A DNA stretch of 8,633 nucleotides from Flavobacteriaceae bacterium UBA6268 (GTDB lineage: Bacteria; Bacteroidota; Bacteroidia; Flavobacteriales; Flavobacteriaceae), in NCBI GenBank assembly GCA_002440705.1, contig DJVA01000008.1, forward strand, positions 1 to 8,633, read 5' to 3'. This document shows positions 7,401-8,633 of the stretch, piece after piece. Under the pieces are notes generated by a model, which saw only the letters and a program-made list of their open reading frames with translations, made no database searches and had not been told where the DNA came from. A program made the position numbers and the translations under genes. Within the stretch, counting starts at the first letter, position 1; every line of letters begins with the position of its first letter.

Positions 7401-8633
7401 TTACCGGAACTTTCCTAGGTTCCGAAACCGATTTGACCATTTTGGGAGGTAGTGGTTCGGCCACCCCTGACAATTACTTGATTAGCCCTCCATTTACGAT
7501 TTCTAGTAGTGCAACTAATGTTGAATTTAATTTTGGGATAGGGGGTTATCAAACCCAGGAGCATTATGCAGTCTATTGGACTACCGATATTACCAACGCT
7601 TCCACAATGAACAGCGGATTGTTATTGGAAGAACGGAATTCACTCTCCAATAATAGCGAATTTAGAAGCATCAATACGTCTGCCATTGCTGGGCAAACGG
7701 GATACCTTATCATACGCCACTATAACACCACTGGAAATGGAATTTTGCTTTTCGATACCCTAACTGTGACCGAAAGCATCACTTCAGGCATCCAAACAGC
7801 TGTGAATACAGGAACTCCCGATCAATTCAATATCAATGGTTCAGGAACGGCCTATTCCTATGATCCTACTTCGGGTTATATCATGGCTGGTATTACCAAC
7901 AACAATAGCTTTGATTACGGATGTACGGATGTTGCCGTTTCAAGATCTGGGACAGGAGCCCAATCCTATAACGGAAGCACCTCGCCCAATTTTGTAACCG
8001 ATAAAACCTTCACCATAACGCCTTCAAATACTAACACTTCCGGAAGCACTAGTGTAACCTTCTATTTTGAGGAAGCTGAAATTGCAGGATGGGAATCCGC
8101 TACAGGACTCTCCCGAACCGCATTGGTAATTGCAAGGGGAAATGCTACCTCCGTGACTGAAACCACTGCGGTCACAATTGGTTCTTTTGGTACGGAAGTT
8201 ACCCTTACTGGAAACTTCACTGGCTTGAACGGAACCTATTACTTTGGACCAACCAATGCTTTTGTATCGCTATGTGCTGGGGTTGCCAAAATTTGGAATG
8301 GCTCTAGCTGGAGCCCATCCGGTGCACCCAACAGTACCAACTCCGTTGTTATAAACGGGAACTATGACACTACTTCTGATGGAAACTTGGACGCCTGTAC
8401 GCTAACGGTTAATACCGGTTTTACACTAACCATCAATGCAGGTGAATATGCCAAGGTTGAAAACAATATTGTCGTAGACGGTACCCTTATCGTGGAACAT
8501 CAAGGAAGTCTAGTGCAGGTTGATGATAGTGCTACTGTAACCAACAATGGAACCATTAACGTAAACTTGACAACACCCAATTTGGCTTCACGCGACTTTA
8601 TGGTGCTGGGCAGCCCCATGTCCGCCGATACCC
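4436..8633 (+). CDS. Large secreted Asp-box propeller / Calx-beta / jelly-roll protein, 3' end beyond window
   Basis: The frame is open from the ATG at 4436 to the last base (1399 full codons, no stop). Residues 1-27 form a signal sequence with a lysine-rich start and a hydrophobic core; cleavage after Ala23 is plausible. A polar pro-like segment follows, with LPPN at 71-74. Residues about 121-815 form a beta-propeller. It opens with WVERGPDNVGGRT and contains Asp-box motifs at 214-221 (STDGGNNW), 289-295, 449-456, 489-493 and 727-734. It closes with YGRGMF (809-814), as in BNR/sortilin-like proteins. A Calx-beta domain spans about 825-944, with DGFVEGDE at 905-912 likely to bind Ca2+. Residues 957-1113 resemble a choice-of-anchor J/cleaved-adhesin jelly roll, with DDDGDGNNW at 970-978. 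A beta-rich segment I cannot assign spans 1114-1285. From WNGSSW (1287) a repetitive beta region, perhaps a beta-helix, runs off the edge. No catalytic motif is evident, so an adhesive or glycan-binding surface role is inferred. A T9SS sorting domain is expected downstream but not seen. Confidence 0.9.
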   Translation, partial: MKTKFSSKKSLLLLFLIPLTALAFFLFNTKKETATLSENATVAEKYAQFLENHPFRKTMQLSKKERAKLGLPPNKYYEQEWLYTSDPVLLRPAPERVHELQKEIASNPAMRTPVGTGSNVWVERGPDNVGGRTHTLMFAPGSSTKVFAGGVSGGLWVNNNITSSATQWQQVTGVPGNMAVMCMTVDPNDSNTMYIGTGEVYTWGAVNGNGVYKSTDGGNNWTLIYSGGTSAADKITYIQDIIAWNNPSTNQTEIFFGADSMAYTEEVTSTSGGAGWTWLGENTIGLYRSTDGVNFSRLTGSLYESSSGNYFAPNDFDIGADGTLWMGTKYSYYTGEGGGRVFKNTGTGWSLVRDLGDNGRVELGCSKQTANKIYALCEDRTSTTNPVKIYLTTNGFSTAPTSLSQPNDADTGISASDFTRGQSFYDLMIGVDPNNDATVYVGGIDLFKSTNSGSSWSQFSHWYGGFGFQEVHADQHGIAFSSSSRIVFSNDGGVYYTNNGGSTTSARNNGYNVTQFYKGAINQQTSTTKLLAGAQDNGSQFINNAAAGINSSTEIQGGDGCWCFIDQDNQYLITSYVYNSYYRHNYTTGAQQSTIASNTSDGDFVNQCGLDSSTNILYANGTTSTPAYRIYRYSNITGTASRTTLTNTMLDTYPIAFVASPFTNNRILVGTALGKIIRLDNANGTPTWTDISMPGQVGAVSDIRYGQTENDIMVTFHNYGVTSVWYTSNGGSSWVSKEGNLPDMPVKCILQNPLATDEVIIGTELGVWVTSNWSAGSPTWTQSQNGMSDVKVTSFDFRSADNTIIASTYGRGMFTGTFEAATTSAEIGFQTTAQSNAEGTGCSYTDIDVTVSIAQGATANADVSFSVNGSSTATAGVDFDLMTTMVTFPAGSTANQTMTVRVYEDGFVEGDETVIIDLSVNANGGDAVANTSADTYTLTITNDDAAPVASSTNVLGFYDMESLTGWQALDDDGDGNNWLTLTGLTWTGITGTFLGSETDLTILGGSGSATPDNYLISPPFTISSSATNVEFNFGIGGYQTQEHYAVYWTTDITNASTMNSGLLLEERNSLSNNSEFRSINTSAIAGQTGYLIIRHYNTTGNGILLFDTLTVTESITSGIQTAVNTGTPDQFNINGSGTAYSYDPTSGYIMAGITNNNSFDYGCTDVAVSRSGTGAQSYNGSTSPNFVTDKTFTITPSNTNTSGSTSVTFYFEEAEIAGWESATGLSRTALVIARGNATSVTETTAVTIGSFGTEVTLTGNFTGLNGTYYFGPTNAFVSLCAGVAKIWNGSSWSPSGAPNSTNSVVINGNYDTTSDGNLDACTLTVNTGFTLTINAGEYAKVENNIVVDGTLIVEHQGSLVQVDDSATVTNNGTINVNLTTPNLASRDFMVLGSPMSADT

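Overview
The window looks like the chromosome of a member of the Bacteroidota, most likely a marine-type Flavobacteriaceae. This rests on four observations: moderately AT-rich DNA, starts without Shine-Dalgarno sequences, a promoter matching the Bacteroidota TTG/TAnnTTTG pattern, and a very large secreted multidomain protein of the kind these bacteria export by the type IX secretion system (T9SS). The genus cannot be named from this sequence.

Bases 1-4295 are the distal part of the operon for the sodium-pumping NADH:quinone oxidoreductase (Na+-NQR), in the standard order nqrB (5' end missing), nqrC, nqrD, nqrE, nqrF. nqrA and the first part of nqrB must lie to the left. The genes are packed with gaps of 4, 4, 42 and 3 bases, all on the plus strand, so they are very probably one transcript. 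NqrF takes electrons from NADH through FAD and a 2Fe-2S centre. They then pass through the NqrD/NqrE metal centre and the covalent FMNs of NqrC and NqrB to quinone, and the membrane subunits couple this to Na+ export. The iron-sulfur, FAD, NADH and NqrD/E cysteine landmarks are all present. One deviation stands out: the NqrB flavinylation motif reads SGET instead of SGAT.

Bases 4296-4435 separate the two units. A perfect 12-bp hairpin with a T-run ends the nqr transcript directly after nqrF, and no apbE (flavin transferase) gene follows. A good Bacteroidota-type promoter then precedes the next gene, with an 8-bp inverted repeat around its -33 element.

Bases 4436-8633 are one reading frame that stays open to the window's end (at least 1399 codons). 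It encodes an exported protein: signal sequence, pro-like segment, a long Asp-box (BNR/sortilin-like) beta-propeller, a Calx-beta domain, a jelly-roll domain resembling the choice-of-anchor J/cleaved-adhesin type, a poorly characterised beta-rich segment, and the start of a repetitive beta-structured region. Its C-terminus, where a T9SS sorting domain would be expected, lies outside the window.

I found no RNA gene, CRISPR array, insertion sequence or phage remnant. Nothing here makes a convincing case for an undescribed system. The points most worth checking are the NqrB motif change, the NqrE tail, the promoter-proximal inverted repeat and the unassigned segment of the large exoprotein.
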